Source: Pelodera strongyloides
Lineage: Eukaryota > Nematoda > Chromadorea > Rhabditida > Rhabditidae
DNA length: 64,000 nucleotides
Direction: 5' to 3'
Assembly (NCBI GenBank): GCA_036852015.1
Contig: JAANDG010000035.1
Location: forward strand, 370,501-434,500
The translations under genes and the position numbers were made by a program. This document shows, piece by piece, positions 38,401-51,307 of the stretch. How positions within the stretch are numbered: the stretch's first letter is position 1; every line of letters begins with the position of its first letter. Under the pieces are notes generated by a model. It saw only the letters and a list, made by a program, of their open reading frames with translations. It made no database searches and had not been told where the DNA came from.

Positions 38401-41400
38401 TACGCGATCCTTTCCAAGTTAACTCGCTTTATTGTAAGTTTATGACCTCCTGGTCCTGTTCCTACATTTGATTACACATCTGCTTTGGGGATGGAAATTG
38501 ATTTGCGCCTTTTCTAGAAACCGGGCCCAATGCCAAAGTATTTCTGCCGTTTCCGATCAAGCGGCGTTTGAGGAGTGCTTGACCTTGGCTACTGGATTGA
38601 AGTGCATTTCTGAGCATGAGGTGAGCTGTACTTATGAAATTTGATTATTCAGGCATCTCTGGCATCTAGCGCCCTGTAGGCGTATGAATTCGAATACGTG
38701 AATTACCCTATAAAGTAAAATATTCTAGGGCCAACCTTTCTCCGTGTGGCACACTCCTTCAGGTTTGGCCGCACACGATGCTGTGCAGAGGTGAATTATA
38801 TTTCTCCTTCTTTTTTTGCTTGCTTCTCTAGTTGTAAGGTAATGTCATCGTTCTTTTTTAATGGCTGCCATGCTCGTTATTCGTAGTCTGTGGTTCTGTG
38901 CTGTTTTAGCTTGCCTTACCGTAAGTGGTGAGTTGTTCATAGGTAGGATGTAGAGGATTTGTACTTAACATTTCTTGATGTATGTAACCCATCCCATTCA
39001 GATGGGCTGAAGATAGCGATTTCAACAGAAGTCTTGCTGTCACACAGTTGCTATCGGATTCGGATGCCAAATCTCTACATGATCATTTCGTGAAGTAAGC
39101 GTTTTTTTTTATGAAACTGGCAGGCAACCGGCTTGCCAGATGTCTCATAGTTGTGTTATAGTGTAGTGAGTCTCATAGAGTACCAGGACATTTGGATTGG
39201 AATGTTTATACTGAATTCAATGCTTATTGAGGCACGGAGAAGTACTAGTCTCCGATTAGGGTCCGAGGTTTCGAGGTAGCAGGATACGTCAGTGCGCGGC
39301 TTGATCACTCTGGGGGGTAGAGCTGCCTCCAGACGCTCCTCCACCGGATCCTCCGCTGCTGCCTCCGAAAGCGTACAGCGTACTCCTCACGGGCGTATCC
39401 ACCACCGCCTCCTCCACCTCAACCTCTCCACCAGAGCTGGCGTATTTTAGACCACCTTGCGTTTTTCTCGTGGCCAAAGAGGTAGTTGTTCGTCTTCATT
39501 CATGCTAGTTTTTTAGGGTTGAAATGGCGCGTGTCGACGCCGAGATTGCTGCCCTCGCCGTTGAAGTTGAGGACCTCTTTGAGGATACCTCCGATGGTCC
39601 CACTTGGCCAGCTGCCGTGCCCAAGTACACGAAACCTCCTAATCGATATCAGGTTTTTTTTACTTTCTTTCGTGTATCTAGTGTTTTATACTCAAGTAAA
39701 GTTCTAGTACGTAAGGTTCATCAACTTTCTCCGAAAAGGTGATGAATGCAATGTTTTAATCTCAAGAAGTAAAGTTCTATTAAGTAGGATTCATCAGAAA
39801 CTATGTGATTTAGAAGAGTTGCTATGACATTGTTCGTTAGATGTCAATTTTACGTTCTAGGTGCCCACGTGGGAGTTCTTCACCCTCAAAGACATCTTCT
39901 TGAATGAGCCCAATCAAAATGTACGGCCATTGGAGGGAAAGGATAAGGAGGATGTGGAAGAGGTAGAGTTTTAGTAAGAGTTGGGAATATTGCACGAGAA
40001 TATGCTATCTGCTCATATTATGGGAATGAGAGTTCTCCTTTGCGCACCCCCTAATCCCTGTCTATTTGTAGGTTGTTGCGGCTGCGCGTACGCATGTCGA
40101 GCAGGGACCTGATGGAGAGCAGCTTGAGTACATGACGATGCGAAATGGATACAGGTAACATTACAATCAGTGAACCGCAAGGACCTCAGAATGATTGTTA
40201 CACTTCGTACTGGCGCGGCGGTGTGCCCTTGGTTTGCATATAAAGGTGTTTTGAAACATCGCAGATAAACTTCATGGAAACGAATGAGTGGCATGACAAG
40301 GCATCATGAATGCTAGTTCAACTAAGCGATGTTGTCTAGCTGTGGTATGAGCTTTCCTTCTACTAACTGTTAAATTTTGAATATGTTAAGGTTGTTTGAC
40401 CCTGTCCGTGGTATCGATTACATGGTCGATCTTGTGTACAAGCCGCGTGAGGGAGCCAACAATCCGCAGACGGTTCAACCGATACAGAAACGAGTCCATC
40501 TGACGAGGATCATTGCGTCGACACAATTAATGCATCAGGTAACGTGTTGGCTAATGGTACATTTTGTTGTAATGCTGTCATTAGTATAGCACATGTACGC
40601 TTTGTTTCCATCCATGGAATACCCGTGTACAGTGGCTGTGAGTTTGTGCGCGAGAGGAGCCAGTCTCAAGGTAACAGTGTCTATGGGCATGAGATGTCGG
40701 TACTGGTAGCAGACCTATCAGCGAGCTAACGTGTAAGGTAAGGTAAATATAGACCACTGCGATTTTCATTCCCAAAATGGCCAAAATACATATTGACCAG
40801 TGTCTTAACTTTATCTGTTAGGTGCCTTACGTGAAAGAGGACACGGACATGGTGATCGTTGTGCCCGTGAAGAAGGAGGAAGAAGTCCTACCGGCGAGGA
40901 GATTGTTGGCCAGGTAATCGGTTTTTGCTATTTTTAGAGTCATAGGACGATGCCTACTGCCTACGCGAACGTAGATGCCGTCAGAAGATTATATTACACA
41001 AACACAATAAAAAATCACAATGTTTCTATTTGTGATGATATCTGAAACAATGCTGGAAAGTATGCTATGTTGACGATCTAGGTTTTTTGGCTACCACCAT
41101 GAGAATGTCGACCACGACCACTGATTGTAATAATTAAACACAGTGTTAGCACATTGTAAACTTTATTGTTGCGCTATGCATCTTTGTTTGCCATATTATA
41201 TTAAATCCGTATTGTTAGACACGCTCGTCTGTGCACAGCGCCTGTGGAAGAGACTCGCAAGACCCGTATTGTAATGGCGACAAGCGAGGCCGTGGATCAG
41301 AGAAGTGTCACTTACATCAATAACGATCTGGAGGAGTTGAAGAAGAGGTATTTTTTTCTTATCTTGTTACGCCGACTATGAGTTTTGCTGCGACTCCGGT

Positions 41401-44218
41401 TACGTAAGTTAATATCTGGGTCTGGTTGTTCGCATACCGTCGTATATATGGGCGTGTCTTTGTCACATATTCAAATTTTTGTTTCCAGATGCAAAAAGAG
41501 TGGATTGGAGGCAGTGCAGTTGAATGTGAAGAATTCGGTAAGTGGAATTGCGAGAACTTTTATATAAGTAATGATTATCTCTCAAAACGATAAGGATAGG
41601 ATTTGGTAAGGGGATCTAGAAGGCTTTAGGTTATGAATACACGTGAAATCAACTCTTCAGGGCTCTGTATTTGATGGAGCTGCCCTCGACGAGGCTGTGG
41701 ACCACTTTGGACCGCAGACGATCTTCCTGCTCTTGTCCCCACACGCCGACGTGCAGAAGGAATTCTTTGACAGAGCCCGGATTAATACGATCAAGAAGTA
41801 TCAGGTTGGGTACTTTGCCATGTATTACCTGTGTTACTAAACTAGTAATAGGTCATCCGGTTTGCGTTTGCTTAATTTTCTCATTCCCAGACCAATCTCT
41901 GAGAATTGTAATGCTTTGTAATGTTCATAGTTGATAGATTCGCTTCACTTTATAGTCGCTTCGTACAACCGCTTTGCAGCTTGATTACTACTGAATAGTG
42001 ATAAAGAATATAGGAACTAGCGCTTACTTCTCTCGGCCTATCAAAATCTGCCTTTTTTATGTTTAATGAGCAAATGCTTGGTATGTACGTGGACGGATAC
42101 ATATTGGCAACCATGTGGGTTTTTTTTTGTGGATCAGTGAATGTAATTGAATATTGCTTGCAGGTCTTCTTCCCCGTCCCATTTGTCGAGTATCATCCAA
42201 CGATCTCCGGAATGGATGTGGCCGATCATGAGGTTGGATTATTTTATAAAGTCGGTTTTTTGTGAATTTTCCGTATTTCCCATTTTAATGGTGCTACGAG
42301 GAAAACTTATATCATGTGCACCTAAATGTATGCCGACTGCATATTCCGGTGTAGTGTATGCAAATTACTGGCGCGAATATTACCGATTATTACTGATTAT
42401 TAATTTACATGCAACAGTGCAGTTGTCCAAAATACGTTTCAAAAACCGGCCGTTTTATAGCTTTAAGAGTCATATCAGTTCAATTTACTCATTGTCACAC
42501 CACACAACACACATCGTTCACTTTGAGTCTTAGACTTTGTGAGTATTTGATTTACTAATCAGGAGATAAATACCGAGTCCCATGCTGAAAATGGAGGTGA
42601 ACTTCTTTGAATTGCCGGCATAAAAAATAATATGTTTCACCCAGTAGACAAATTGGTTCTCCCGTCCCCTCAGATAGTAGACACTCGATTAACTCTAAGT
42701 ATCCCAAAAAAATCAGTGTGATTTTATCAATACTACCATATTTCTGCACGAAACCTCCATATATAATATGAAAAATAAAAAATAAATATTCTTGTGCAAT
42801 TCCAAGCTACGGGGAAATTTTCAGCGTACTTGGTACTTGCAAACCCATTATGGTAGAATTGTTGTGGCTGAATTTGAGGCAATTTGAAGAATTTGATGAA
42901 TCCTTCATGTATTTATATAAGTTGAGTTGCCAATTTCCTGTTCTCTTCAGGTGCCCGCGTCCCATGAAGAGGCTCGTGACGCGGCCTTGGCTAGATTGAG
43001 GGAATCCACGCCGCCGAAGAGGAAACGACCTCTTGTTGTACAGAAGGTGTGTTTTAATATTTTTGTTTTTAAGCGATTTAACGCTTGGACCTTGGACCGG
43101 ATATCCGCAAAATACGTTCCAAAAACCGGTCGTTATATCGCTTTTTCGCAAAGCCGGTTGTTATATCGCTCTTGTTATAACAGGTGGTTATACATATATA
43201 CTATTCACGGTTGTTAATGCATCGTCAAGTGTAGAAGTAGTGGACGTTGCTAGTTTGGATGGAATCGTATCCCACTGATGGAGTGGGAGCCGCGCGTCTA
43301 AGGCAGAAAAGATATCCGCGGCGCACGGCACGCTTTTTGCATTGAGCTTTGCTAAACTGGATGCGTTTAGGACCACGGCCGTTTCGACTCGCTCGATTTC
43401 TCAGTGCTCGCCATCTATGGCAGTGACTATGTGCAGTTGAGGGAGCGACTTGAGGGCGGCAATCGCCTGGATCTGATCTCTGCTTTCCTCGGACAGGAGG
43501 AGATCCACGTGCTCAGGGCGGTCGAGCCGACGCTGAGATTACGGTAAGAGATTCAGTTTCCCTTAGGTTACCGTAAGGCCGTTAACCACCGTATGACCGT
43601 AAAATAGTTTATTGTACTTAGTTACCATGTATTTCCTCCTTGGGTATTTGGCAGAATGACGACGAGTTCCATATGATAAATTACTCGATGTTTCGTGCTG
43701 GAATCACTTAGCCCTCATGGCTCCTAGGCAACAATCTGGTCTATTGCGAAAAACTTGGCGTGGAGCGGACTCGAACCCGCGTCACTTGCATGGCTAGCAA
43801 GCGCTCACCGGTTGAGCTACACGCACACTTTTTCACGCAACCAATACTGATTGTCCCTAGCTCCGGGTTACACACAGAGGGGCGGGTTGCCTCATGCGGC
43901 GCATCTACCCGACTTACTAATCAAATTCTTGATAATTTTTGTTTTATTGCTTGGCGAATTCAGTGTATGTGTAGGAATACAGTACTTTGAGAATTCATTA
44001 TTGTGCAGCAATATGCACTATGTTTCTCAAAACTCCATTTTGAAGGAAGGTGTGCTCAGGTAATTACAGTAATTAATAACACCATTTTTTCCAGCTATCA
44101 CCCGCGTACCTGTGAGTCGGACATCGATGAATCTGATTATGCGCGTTGTGTGGCGAGCAAGAGGGAGAATGTGGCGAGCAAGGATCAGTTAGCCAAGCTG
44201 CTATTCCACGAGGCTTAG
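35469..44218 (+). CDS. mig-22: Chondroitin polymerizing factor (CHPF/MIG-22 type)
   Basis: Golgi type II membrane protein that acts with chondroitin synthase to extend chondroitin chains. Twenty-one exons: 35469-35608, 36239-36323, 36513-36635, 37105-37227, 37539-37625, 38027-38133, 38518-38620, 38729-38790, 39002-39094, 39517-39652, 39861-39962, 40072-40154, 40391-40538, 40822-40913, 41219-41347, 41489-41537, 41661-41804, 42164-42232, 42951-43046, 43371-43543, 44095-44218. The sum is 2268 nt, 755 residues, close to human CHPF. Visible are an N-terminal signal anchor (about residues 9-24), TELGIRDRLLVAIL, NFDWFLLVKDTTY near residue 165, RLFDPVRGIDY near 415, VPYVKED, YGSDYVQLRERL near 673, IHVLRAVEP, and a C-terminal YHPRTC plus SKDQLAKLLF. 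The KDTT at the usual metal-binding position, rather than the DDD of chondroitin synthases, fits the co-polymerase and not the catalytic paralogue (SQV-5). One intron holds a tRNA-like sequence. Confidence 0.93.
36053..36190. mobile_element. Inverted-repeat element, family B
   Basis: In CHPF intron 1. It has the GTGAGACACGCAGAGAA middle and GTGGTGAATATGGTCTGA right end. Confidence 0.85.
39290..39470. other. GC-rich open segment inside a CHPF intron
   Basis: This stretch of CHPF intron 9 is much more GC-rich than its surroundings. It is open on the minus strand in one frame with a Gly/Ser-rich translation (FGGSSGGSGGGASGGSS). No minus-strand ATG or splice partners were found. It may be a relic exon, a minisatellite-like tract or a nested gene fragment. 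Confidence 0.4.
42345..42466. mobile_element. Truncated palindromic element, family A-like
   Basis: Only the right half is clear: CAGTTGTCCAAAATACGTTT, then AAAACCGGCCGTTTTATAGC and TTTAA. CHPF intron 18. Confidence 0.6.
43068..43146. mobile_element. Small remnant of a palindromic element
   Basis: AAGCGATTTAACGC at the left and CCAAAAACCGGTCGTTATAT plus CGCTTT at the right. CHPF intron 19. Confidence 0.5.
43756..43826 (-). tRNA. tRNA pseudogene in a CHPF intron
   Basis: The minus strand has TAGCTCAACCGGTGAGC (D arm with a paired GCTC/GAGC stem). A CTTGC/GCAAG anticodon stem encloses TAGCCAT. The T arm is GCGGGTTCGAGTCCGCT, and a T-run after the 3' end could terminate Pol III. The acceptor stem pairs only if one base is skipped, and the base before the presumed anticodon is A instead of the invariant T. 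It is antisense to the host gene. Confidence 0.5.
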
Positions 44219-44221
44219 GCA

Positions 44222-44399
44222 TTTAAAGCGGTATGACACGTGATATGGTGGATTTGAAGCTTGTGATAGACAACTGCATTCCGTGTTCTTTTGTGCAATT
44301 TGGATTCAGTTTTGTGCTCAAAAAATGCCCAGAAGAGTACAATTGGCATCGAAGTGCAGTTAGCGTACACTTCACAACCACGTGTGATTCTGCTTTAAA
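44222..44399. mobile_element. Palindromic element, family C, in the CHPF 3' flank
   Basis: It starts 4 bases after the CHPF stop codon (TTTAAAGCGGTATGACACG) and ends CACAACCACGTGTGATTCTG plus CTTTAA. It is therefore probably transcribed in the CHPF 3'UTR. Confidence 0.8.
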
Positions 44400-45867
44400 C
44401 AATTTAATTAGTATATTAGGGGCGCGGCATCGCAGCGGCGTTTGTTTGTTTACTTGTAGGCTTCTTTTTCAAAAGAGTATGACGGAATTCTAATTATATT
44501 GCTAATTGCTTTCATCACTTCGAGTTCCTAGCACGGTTGTTTGATTATCATTTCTTGCCATAATCCACATTTACATATCCTTTTTGCATTTATCGATTGC
44601 ATTTATTGCTATTGATTGGCGTTTATTTGTTCTCGTTTGGTGCCAAGCTTTTTTTATTTTAAATTTAAAGGTTTTACTTGCTCCATAATATTATTTGGTG
44701 CTTACGAAGTGTCTTTTTCTTTTTTATTCTTTCTTTCAACATTCCTTGCCTATATGCGATCGAGTACAAGAAAATAAGTTTATCCTATATTTTAATCCTA
44801 AGTGTATTTAAGTGGATATTTTGCTTTCTAGCCAAATTTGATCTATTTTATCCCGTGTTTATGTTTTCTACGTTGAAGTGATAACTGTCCGTTCCCTTGC
44901 CATTTTTAACTATAGGTTATCTTTATTTATTTATCAGTAGTGTCCCTATCCCATGTGATCTTGTGCGTTGTGTTTGTGGATTTTAAAGGGAATGTATCGC
45001 TGGTTTGGTTAATCATAATTCGTTGTAAAAAACGGCGTATGCTTCCTTTAGGGTTCACCTTTAGCCCTTAACGGTTTTAAGACCCTTTAGGTTCCTACGT
45101 ATTGTATTGGATTCAGAATGTTTGTTCTACGTATGCTGATCCCGCCCTCCCAACACTATTGACTCTCATATTTTGAATATATCCGTCCAGTATTTTGATT
45201 TTTTGACATGTTGCTTTAATAATGTTATTTATGTTTTTTCTCTGTGTTTCATTTGACAGGCTTATGGCTTAGGCTTAGGCTTGGTATCTTTGACATACTG
45301 TGATTATCCTATATTTTGTAAGACTTATCCTGTAAGACTTTTATGTAAGACTTTGTAAGACTTTTATACTTTTATCCTGACTTTTATACTTTTATTTTGT
45401 AAGACTTTTATTTGTAAGACTATGATGTCACTTTTTTGTGGGTTCCCACCTTTCAAACGCTCTTTCACTATTTGAATTTGATGACTTTTTTGTACGATGC
45501 ATGGGATTATGTTTTATCTTTATCAGTTTTACCGATCCGATTTAATAATGAAGTGTTTTATACGAAAACTGATGTTTGTTGTGGATGGGGGATGCGGCAG
45601 TAAAGTAACTGCGCTTTGTATTTACAGGTGTTTAAGTATTTGTTTGTTTGTGTATAGGATAGTTTAGTAACTGCCATAGTTGGTCTCTCATGATGCGCCA
45701 CTTTTGCATGGCCTGAAGATACGATTTTGGCAGAGGGTTGAAACAGGGTTTGTATTTGTACATTGATGAAAATCGGGTGGTGCGCGGCGCTGATCTGTCA
45801 TGAAAATGTCGCGCGGCGGAAACCTAGGGATTATTTCATTATTTGATAATTGTACGCAGTTTTACAG
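44400..45867. other. Intergenic region between CHPF and CutA
   Basis: No gene seen. It contains a short telomere-like tract and, at 45315-45420, irregular repeats of GTAAGACTTTTAT. Confidence 0.55.
45259..45282 (+). repeat. Short telomere-like tract
   Basis: GGCTTATGGCTTAGGCTTAGGC: two exact units and one with a base insertion, between CHPF and CutA. Confidence 0.6.
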
Positions 45868-45942
45868 ATTTCATCCCAAATTAAGCTGGCGTTTTTCTCC
45901 TCCCTTATATTGATTGCATTGATCGTACTGTATCAGTCAAGT

Positions 45943-47356
45943 ATGGCACATCTTGTGGGAACTGCTCTACGTGTTGTCTATGTTACCGTGCCGGACGAGA
46001 AGGTTGGATTGATGATTTCGAGGTTTGTTTATTAGGATAAATTAGAATTACGAATACTTTCCAGCCAGAATCAATTTTTCGTCGAACTTGTAACTTCATC
46101 GGTGTGGTCAATTTTCCGGAACTGTATACGTAGAGCATCAGTTGAGGAGGTACTGTATAGGAAAGACAGAAAATGAGATTATAGAACCATTCATAGAATC
46201 GTAATAGGGCGTAAAACATGCGTAGTGGAGAGATGTGTCTGTGCAATTCATTCAGCTTGACAAGGTAGAATATTTGCAGGGCGATCGTCGGAGCCAAGCT
46301 GGCCGCGTGTGTTAACATTGTCGACGGCGTGAAGTCTGTTTATGAATGGGAAGGCGCGGTGAGTGTTCTTATGATAGTAATTCGGATTCTCATTTTTGGC
46401 CACCGGAGGTATACATTGAGCTTTGTAAGGTTGAGGTGTAGTACTTTGAAGTGAAGGACTATACTTCTCCCCTTGAAGGAGTTAGAATTAGTGTGAGAGG
46501 TAAAATCAACTTCGTGCGAGTATATTCGCGAGTACTGTCGGTAGACCATGCGGTAGGTGATGTGCCTTCTAACAGTCTTTAAAGCGAAATCCGGCCGGTT
46601 TTTGAAACACATCGAGTACACCAACATTCCTATGGAGCTTATGCAAATGAACATAAATTAGAATAAAAAATCGAGCTAAATTCGAGAAAATTAGCATAAA
46701 TACGTAAGAACTCAATTGTTCACGATGCGTTTCAAAAACCGGCCAGTATTTCGCTTTAACAGTGAGGACTTTCTTTGCTCTTGACGTGCTATGTAGAGTA
46801 TGTTGTGTTGCATGGTGTTTTATGCTAATTTTTAGGTGCACGAGTCAAAGGAACAGTTGCTGATCATCAAAACACAGGAGGGTCGTCTAGAAGAGTTACG
46901 ACATGAAGTGATTAGGATGCACCCTTATGGGGTAAGATATTTTTGCCTGCTGACTAAAGGACTCACATGTTTATATCGGTTTCATTTCAGTGTCTCTCAA
47001 TCACCGTGAGATTTTATTTTCGTCTGGTTCATAATGTCGTCTGATACATAATGTTATATTAAACTCTTAAAAAAGAGAGAAAAGCTTGCATGAAAAAAGT
47101 TATGAGAGAATAAGGTACCGTCAGCAGTCCACATTGTAGAAACCTAGAAAATACCGCTTCATAAAGCGATTGCTTATCACCGGCGACTTATTTAGGTTCC
47201 TGTTACCCTTACCGAATCCCTTACTGAAACTGGTTGCTTACGACTCGACTTTTTTAGGTCCCTGAGTTCATTTCACTTCCCGTTGACCACTCCGCCGAGC
47301 CCTATGCAAAGTGGGTACTGGAACAGACCACAAAGAACGATGAAGGAAAACACTGA
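45943..47356 (+). CDS. CutA family protein (CutA1 divalent-cation tolerance)
   Basis: CutA proteins are small trimers of ferredoxin-like fold. They were first named for copper tolerance in bacteria; in animals they are linked to membrane anchoring of acetylcholinesterase. Exons 45943-46022, 46280-46358, 46836-46931 and 47258-47356 join in phase to 117 residues, the usual CutA size. Diagnostic stretches are VVYVTVPDEKVG, AKLAACVNIV, VKSVYEWEG, LLIIKTQEGRLEEL, HPYGVPEFISLPV and YAKWVLEQT. The chosen ATG is the first in frame in exon 1. The frame stays open upstream to an acceptor at 45867 and encodes a strongly hydrophobic run (LAFFSSLILIALIVLY). A longer signal-anchored form starting in an unseen upstream exon is therefore likely, as known for animal CutA isoforms. 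A candidate AATAAA lies near 47552. Confidence 0.93.
46579..46759. mobile_element. Palindromic element, family A
   Basis: Full length and near consensus in CutA intron 2, with TTAA at both ends. Confidence 0.92.
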
Positions 47357-47551
47357 TCAATCGATAAATGGAAGAGTATTGATTGACTTTGCGCCTGTAG
47401 ATATTTTCTGTGAAAAGATGGCGCGTGCTTGTTGTGAACTGCGTTTTATGTTATACATATTTTGTACATTTTACCTCGTATATTTTGCTCTCGTTGCGTG
47501 GTAGTTTAGACGGGGTATTGATTGCTTTATTGATTATACATGTTTATATTT

Positions 47552-47557
47552 AATAAA
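47552..47557 (+). terminator. Polyadenylation signal of CutA
   Basis: AATAAA about 195 bases after the CutA stop codon, in AT-rich sequence. Confidence 0.5.
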
Positions 47558-49082
47558 CAGTATTTATTAAACAGTGTGTTTTTCGAATTAGAATTGTGAT
47601 TGCAAGGTGTGAATACAATGTACAATACATACTCAAAAATTCTTTCGAATTTAATGTATGATCGCGGAGTCTGTATCTCTTTTACCAAACAATATCATCT
47701 ACCTTTCCATACAGAATATCGAATACCCGAAATATGAATTACACGGTTGGGCCATGTTATTACAGTATACACGAGCATGAGATGAAGGCTTCGGCTTCAT
47801 CGTTGTATCTCATTTTTGGAAAAAGTTGTAGAAACAGACATACTCATTGTTAGAGTTCTTGTCCATTCTCACTCATTGACCTTTCGTCGCGCTTTTGTCT
47901 GTCTGGATGGGGACTATCCCAATAGTCATATGCAAATTTGAATGTCGATAATAAGGGTGAAATAGTGGGAAACTGGTGAGTGCACCGAGGAGCAAAGAAG
48001 CGCGAGTAAGTACCGTAAACCATGAGACTTAGGGAAGGAGGTGAGCGTCTGGTCCCAAATCGTCTAGCTCAACCCAACAGATGTGTCAGCTGCGAAGGAG
48101 AGGTTTTTATTTCTTGGAAGATGTTCTCTTGGCTTGGTGTCTGTCTAGATGTACGATTAATTTTACGTCTGTACTGCTTGTAATGCCTGTGTTTGTCTAT
48201 AATTGACTGCACACGTTCCTGATCATGGTATTTGGAAACACTAGAAAAAAGAGAATATTCCTAGATCTTAGTGGTTGCAAATTTTTGTTTGGATCATGGA
48301 CTAAGTTTTTCGGGGCAAAAGCTGAGCTTCCTACCTTCCTAGGACGGGTACAGTATGACCAACACATTTTTGATGGAGTTTCCAGTTCCCGGTGTACTGT
48401 GTACTGTGTACCTTATCAATCAGTAATCCCTACGAGTTTTGTAGTCCTGGAAACATTTACCGTGCTGGATTTACTCTGTGAGTAATGTGTAATCGTTTTT
48501 TCTTCTAAGTCTGGTGAATATTTTGTTTGCAATAATTCCTCCCAATTAATTTGAATTCTAGAGATCGTCCACACTATGGGGAGATCTCTGTGTATTGCAT
48601 TTTTGGTTTTTCACTAATCGTTACTTTTTTAAAGGGAATAGTCGAATAGTACCATCTCTGTTCTTCTAATGCACGTTTCCCGCAAAACAAAAACAAATCC
48701 CACGTTTCCTGACAGGCTAGCACCCAATCCTACGCAATTAGAAAAGTCGAATGTTTCCTGACAGATTAGCCAATCATGTCCCGCAATTAAACATTAGGCC
48801 AGGTCTTGTGTTAGCGGTAAGGCCCCTGATTAGCGCTCGTAATAAGGACGGAATCCCGCGTTTCCCGCTTGTTTGGGAGGAAACATGGGATTATGATTTC
48901 CGCTAAGCGGCAAATGAAGAACATAGATCGTACCATGGTTTATCGTTTATCCTGCAAAGACAGCAGTCGAAACGTACTGTACATTTAAATTTAGCTAGAA
49001 ATACCGCTGCATTGTATGTGTTTCTAGCTAAATTTACTGTACTTTACCCTAGGAATCAAGATGATAATACAGTTTATTTAAT

Positions 49083-49268
49083 TTAAAGCGGTATAACAGC
49101 CGGTTTTTAAAACGTATGTTCCGTTGAGTAACTATATTCCCGTGCATCATACGCAAATGAGTATGTTTAGAATAACATATCTACTCCAATTCGACTCAAC
49201 TTTGCATAAATACATTAGAATGCAGTTGCCACCGTAAGTTTAAGAAACCAGCCGTTATTTCGCTTTAA
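49083..49268. mobile_element. Palindromic element, family A variant
   Basis: GCGGTATAACAGCCGG type left end; TTAA on both sides. Confidence 0.85.
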
Positions 49269-51136
49269 AGTGTGCCCCGTTCTGACGACCTCCTTGTAGA
49301 GAGCGCTGAAGAGCAAGGCAGCCAGATAGTACATCGATTCGCGTGTTAAACTTGTATCTCCGTCATTTGGTTTTGTTCTTTCGACGAAAAGCTGGCAGCT
49401 GTCCACTGTTCGATCCCTTTAAACAAGGAAATCTCGTGTTGTATTGTTTTTGACCGAGAATTCTTGTGTCTCATGATCATTTTATCTTTCTATATCTTAA
49501 ACGAGTCGTTGTTGGCCCCTGAATGTGAACATATATGAGTTTGGCTTGGTCATATGCTAATTCTTTCTTACTGTAGGTGTAGGTTTATTTTGTTGCCGTG
49601 CTAATTCATTCGTACTGTAGGTTGGCTTCGTTGCCATGCTAGGCTTCGTTTCCATGATAATGTTATGATAATTTATTGCCACTGTAAGTTGGCTTTGTCG
49701 CTATAATTGAACTGTCTAATCGTATTTCGTATCGTACCTATCGTATTGGTATTCGTATCTATCGTACTTTTTATTTACTAAATTACCAGAAGATAAAAAT
49801 ATTCATTTGTCATCTTTATACTATCATACTATACTCATACATTCATTCTATAATCTTTTTTTATACATATTTTAATAATGTTAATCCTGGCTCTGGAAGT
49901 TTACTAACTCCCTATATAATATAGATAGTTTCCTGAACAAATTATAAAGATGTGCGCATGTTCTGGTCTGTAACGCTGTGCGCACAAACTGCGCACAAAG
50001 TACGCAGCGCGCACAAAATCCTACGACTGCACTTCACAACACTAGGTTTTTACTGTAGCCCTGTGATGTTTTTTTTGTCCGGTGCCGTCACTTTCCTACT
50101 CGAGTTTTAATTTTGGTCACATTTTATTATTGTCTGAGAATTTCATGCGTTTCAGGATTGTCAGAGGAAAACGATCAGAACGGTGAGCAGAAATGGTGCA
50201 GAAGGTTGAGAGGTTAGTTGATAATAAAAATTTATTGGTAATGAAACAACAGCACAAAGAAGAACATGTACAATAATTCACAGTGTACATAAAACCAAAT
50301 GGTTACCCTAAGATGAAGTGGCTTCTTACGACAGTTATTCGCCTATTTTCGATTTGATGCGTTGCACAAATATTTTTTGGTTTGTTTCTGTTGCGTGCCG
50401 TTTGAGTGTACTGTAATGAGCAGTTTTGCTGATTTTCAGATTGCCTAAAATACCTAGTAATGTCTCCAATTTTGCTCAAAGCCTAATACCTATATGCCTA
50501 TAACCTATAGTTCCCCTAATAGAAAAACTAATTTTTGAAGATTTCACTTGCAGTCTTGCCGTATGCAATTCGAGGAAACCCCGCTAAGGGTCCCCACAGC
50601 GCCTCCCTAGGTTAGGCGAGATCAGTACCTAAATATGTGAAATTTCAGTTGGCGCGCCTATGGCGCATGTTTTGTGCGCGGTAGGTGCGCCATAATTGTG
50701 CCAATAGTTCTGTTCTTATTCCTTTCGCGCAAATTCTGCGCGCACCCTGCACACTGTCTAGGCTGTCACTCCGCAGTGACGGACATTTTTTTCTGCGCGA
50801 TGAGTGCGCGAAGTTGTTGAATGTTGTAACATGCAAATTCAAATAGAAAAACTTTGCTAGGTACTCATTGAACCTTTTGAAAACGAGACGCTTGAAAAGC
50901 CTCCCAATTGCTTTTGCCAATATTGTTTGCGAAAATTGTTTTCGGCAGAAGCTGGAGGTAGTATTGAATTCAAAACAAGGATTAGGAAAGAGTTTCTGTT
51001 TTTCTCTACAACCTCTCTCTACCTCTATACCACTTTGGCTCTCCACTTCTCTACTGTCCCTGTCTTTCTCTTTCTCTCAACCTCATTAAATTGTTTTGTA
51101 ATTATTATCCTTTCCTATTATTGTAAACTAAAAGTC

Positions 51137-51307
51137 AATGTAATCATAATTCGGCTTCTGAAACGCATCATGGAAAACTGAATTATTACGTATTTATGCT
51201 AATTTGCTCGAATTTAGATCGATTATTTTTATCTTCATTTGCATAGGCCGCAGAAGAATGCTGGTGTACTCGATGTGCTTCAAAAAACGACCCGCATTTC
51301 GCTTTAA
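51137..51307. mobile_element. Palindromic element, family A, left end eroded
   Basis: GAAACGCATCATGGAAAACTG is clear on the left, and CATTTCGCTTTAA on the right. Confidence 0.75.
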
